Origin: a bacterium CG2_30_54_10
GTDB taxonomy: Bacteria; Muiribacteriota; Ozemobacteria; Ozemobacterales; Ozemobacteraceae
NCBI GenBank assembly: GCA_001872985.1
Contig: MNYA01000408.1
Location: 1 to 5,182, forward strand
Length of the DNA stretch: 5,182 nt
Direction of reading: 5' to 3'
The translations under genes were made by a program, and so were the position numbers. Shown here in pieces: positions 4,938-5,182 of the stretch (positions within the stretch are counted from its first letter, which is position 1; each line of letters opens with the position of its first letter). The notes below the pieces were generated by a model. That model had not been told where the DNA came from, ran no database searches, and was given only the letters and a program-made list of their open reading frames with translations.

Positions 4938-4944
4938 TTTGCGA

Positions 4945-5182
4945 ATGAGAGACACCTCCCTGCTCGCCGCCATCCTCCACACGCTGGCCCTGAAAAGCCG
5001 GGGAGGACTCCTTTTCACCGAAGGAGAGCCAGACATCGGGAAATCCCTTTTGTTTTCCCTCGAACTGGCGTATGCCTTGCAGGATGGCGGCCTTCTAAGG
5101 ATTTCCGATGGGCGTGTACAGGGCGCGATCAGAGAGGAAGACTGGCGGCAGTTGCGCCTGCCCGACACCATCGAAGGTGTCG
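4945..5182 (+). CDS. Unrecognised protein, N-terminal part (3' end outside window)
   Basis: From ATG 4945 the frame stays open to the window end (79 codons); an in-frame stop at 4927 limits upstream extension. The visible sequence begins MRDTSLLAAILHTLALKSRG and continues with short strands and helices (GLLFTEGE, SLLFSLELAYALQDGG, LLRISDGRVQGAI, EEDWRQLRLPD). There is no signal peptide, membrane segment or complete catalytic motif, so it looks cytoplasmic and soluble; the EGEPDIGKS stretch is not a proper Walker A loop (it lacks GxxxxGK[ST]). No clear Shine-Dalgarno site precedes it; TTG 4939 is an alternative start. Composition and strand match the genes upstream, and a pilus- or secretion-linked role is possible from location only. 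The 311-bp repeat-filled gap suggests a separate transcript. Confidence 0.55.
   Translation, partial: MRDTSLLAAILHTLALKSRGGLLFTEGEPDIGKSLLFSLELAYALQDGGLLRISDGRVQGAIREEDWRQLRLPDTIEGV

Larger units (their letters stand above)
4634..4944. other. 311-bp intergenic region packed with palindromic repeats
   Basis: No credible gene lies here. It holds a small hairpin after the stop codon (4657-4675), a 68-bp palindromic repeat (4702-4769) and a second, unrelated palindrome (4878-4909) with weaker flanking inverted matches. The stretch 4770-4846 is more AT-rich and shows nothing clear. It probably marks an operon boundary between the helical repeat protein and the gene at 4945. Confidence 0.6.

Noticed and set aside
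4966..5060. Walker A-like stretch (EGEPDIGKS) hinting at an ATPase
   Set aside because: It lacks the GxxxxGK[ST] spacing and has no supporting motif in the visible part.

Overview
The window is a piece of a type IV pilus / type II secretion-like operon, all on the + strand, from a GC-rich Gram-negative-type (diderm) bacterium. The evidence is a PilN/GspL-like C-terminus, a PilO/GspM-like protein and two consecutive prepilin-like genes with class III leaders. Several families of short palindromic repeats recall uncultivated diderm lineages such as Riflebacteria/Ozemobacteria. That taxonomic guess rests on general impression only and should be weighted lightly.

Layout. Positions 1-348 hold the 3' end of a PilN/GspL-like gene with a Pro/Gly/Asp-rich linker. 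It overlaps by ATGA with a PilO/GspM-like gene (345-1007). A 174-bp gap (1008-1181) holds copy 1 of a palindromic element. Next is a small single-TM, Pro-rich protein of unknown function (1182-1523), whose stop codon lies inside copy 2 of the same element (about 1512-1683). Copy 2 runs directly into a PilV/GspI-like prepilin gene (TTG 1674, or ATG 1536 inside the element, to 2147). A PilW/GspJ-like prepilin gene (2152-2901) follows, then a secreted all-helical repeat protein (2942-4633) with about seven degenerate ~63-residue units. A 311-bp gap (4634-4944) holds two further, unrelated palindromic repeats. The 5' part of an unrecognised gene (4945 to the window end) closes the window.

How the parts fit. 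PilN/PilO-like proteins form the inner-membrane alignment subcomplex. The prepilin-like proteins would be processed by a prepilin peptidase and inserted as minor (pseudo)pilins. The small TM protein sits where a PilP- or GspC-like connector might be expected but shows no recognisable domain. The helical repeat protein has a signal peptide and follows the prepilins closely, so it may be a partner or substrate of the machine; this is inference from position.

The most notable feature is the 130-170 bp palindromic element, present twice inside the operon. Its hairpins differ between copies by compensating base changes. One hairpin resembles an intrinsic terminator, and the element carries a stop / Shine-Dalgarno / ATG arrangement. 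In copy 2 it is open in frame into the prepilin gene, so it supplies part or all of the prepilin leader, a segment that processing should remove.
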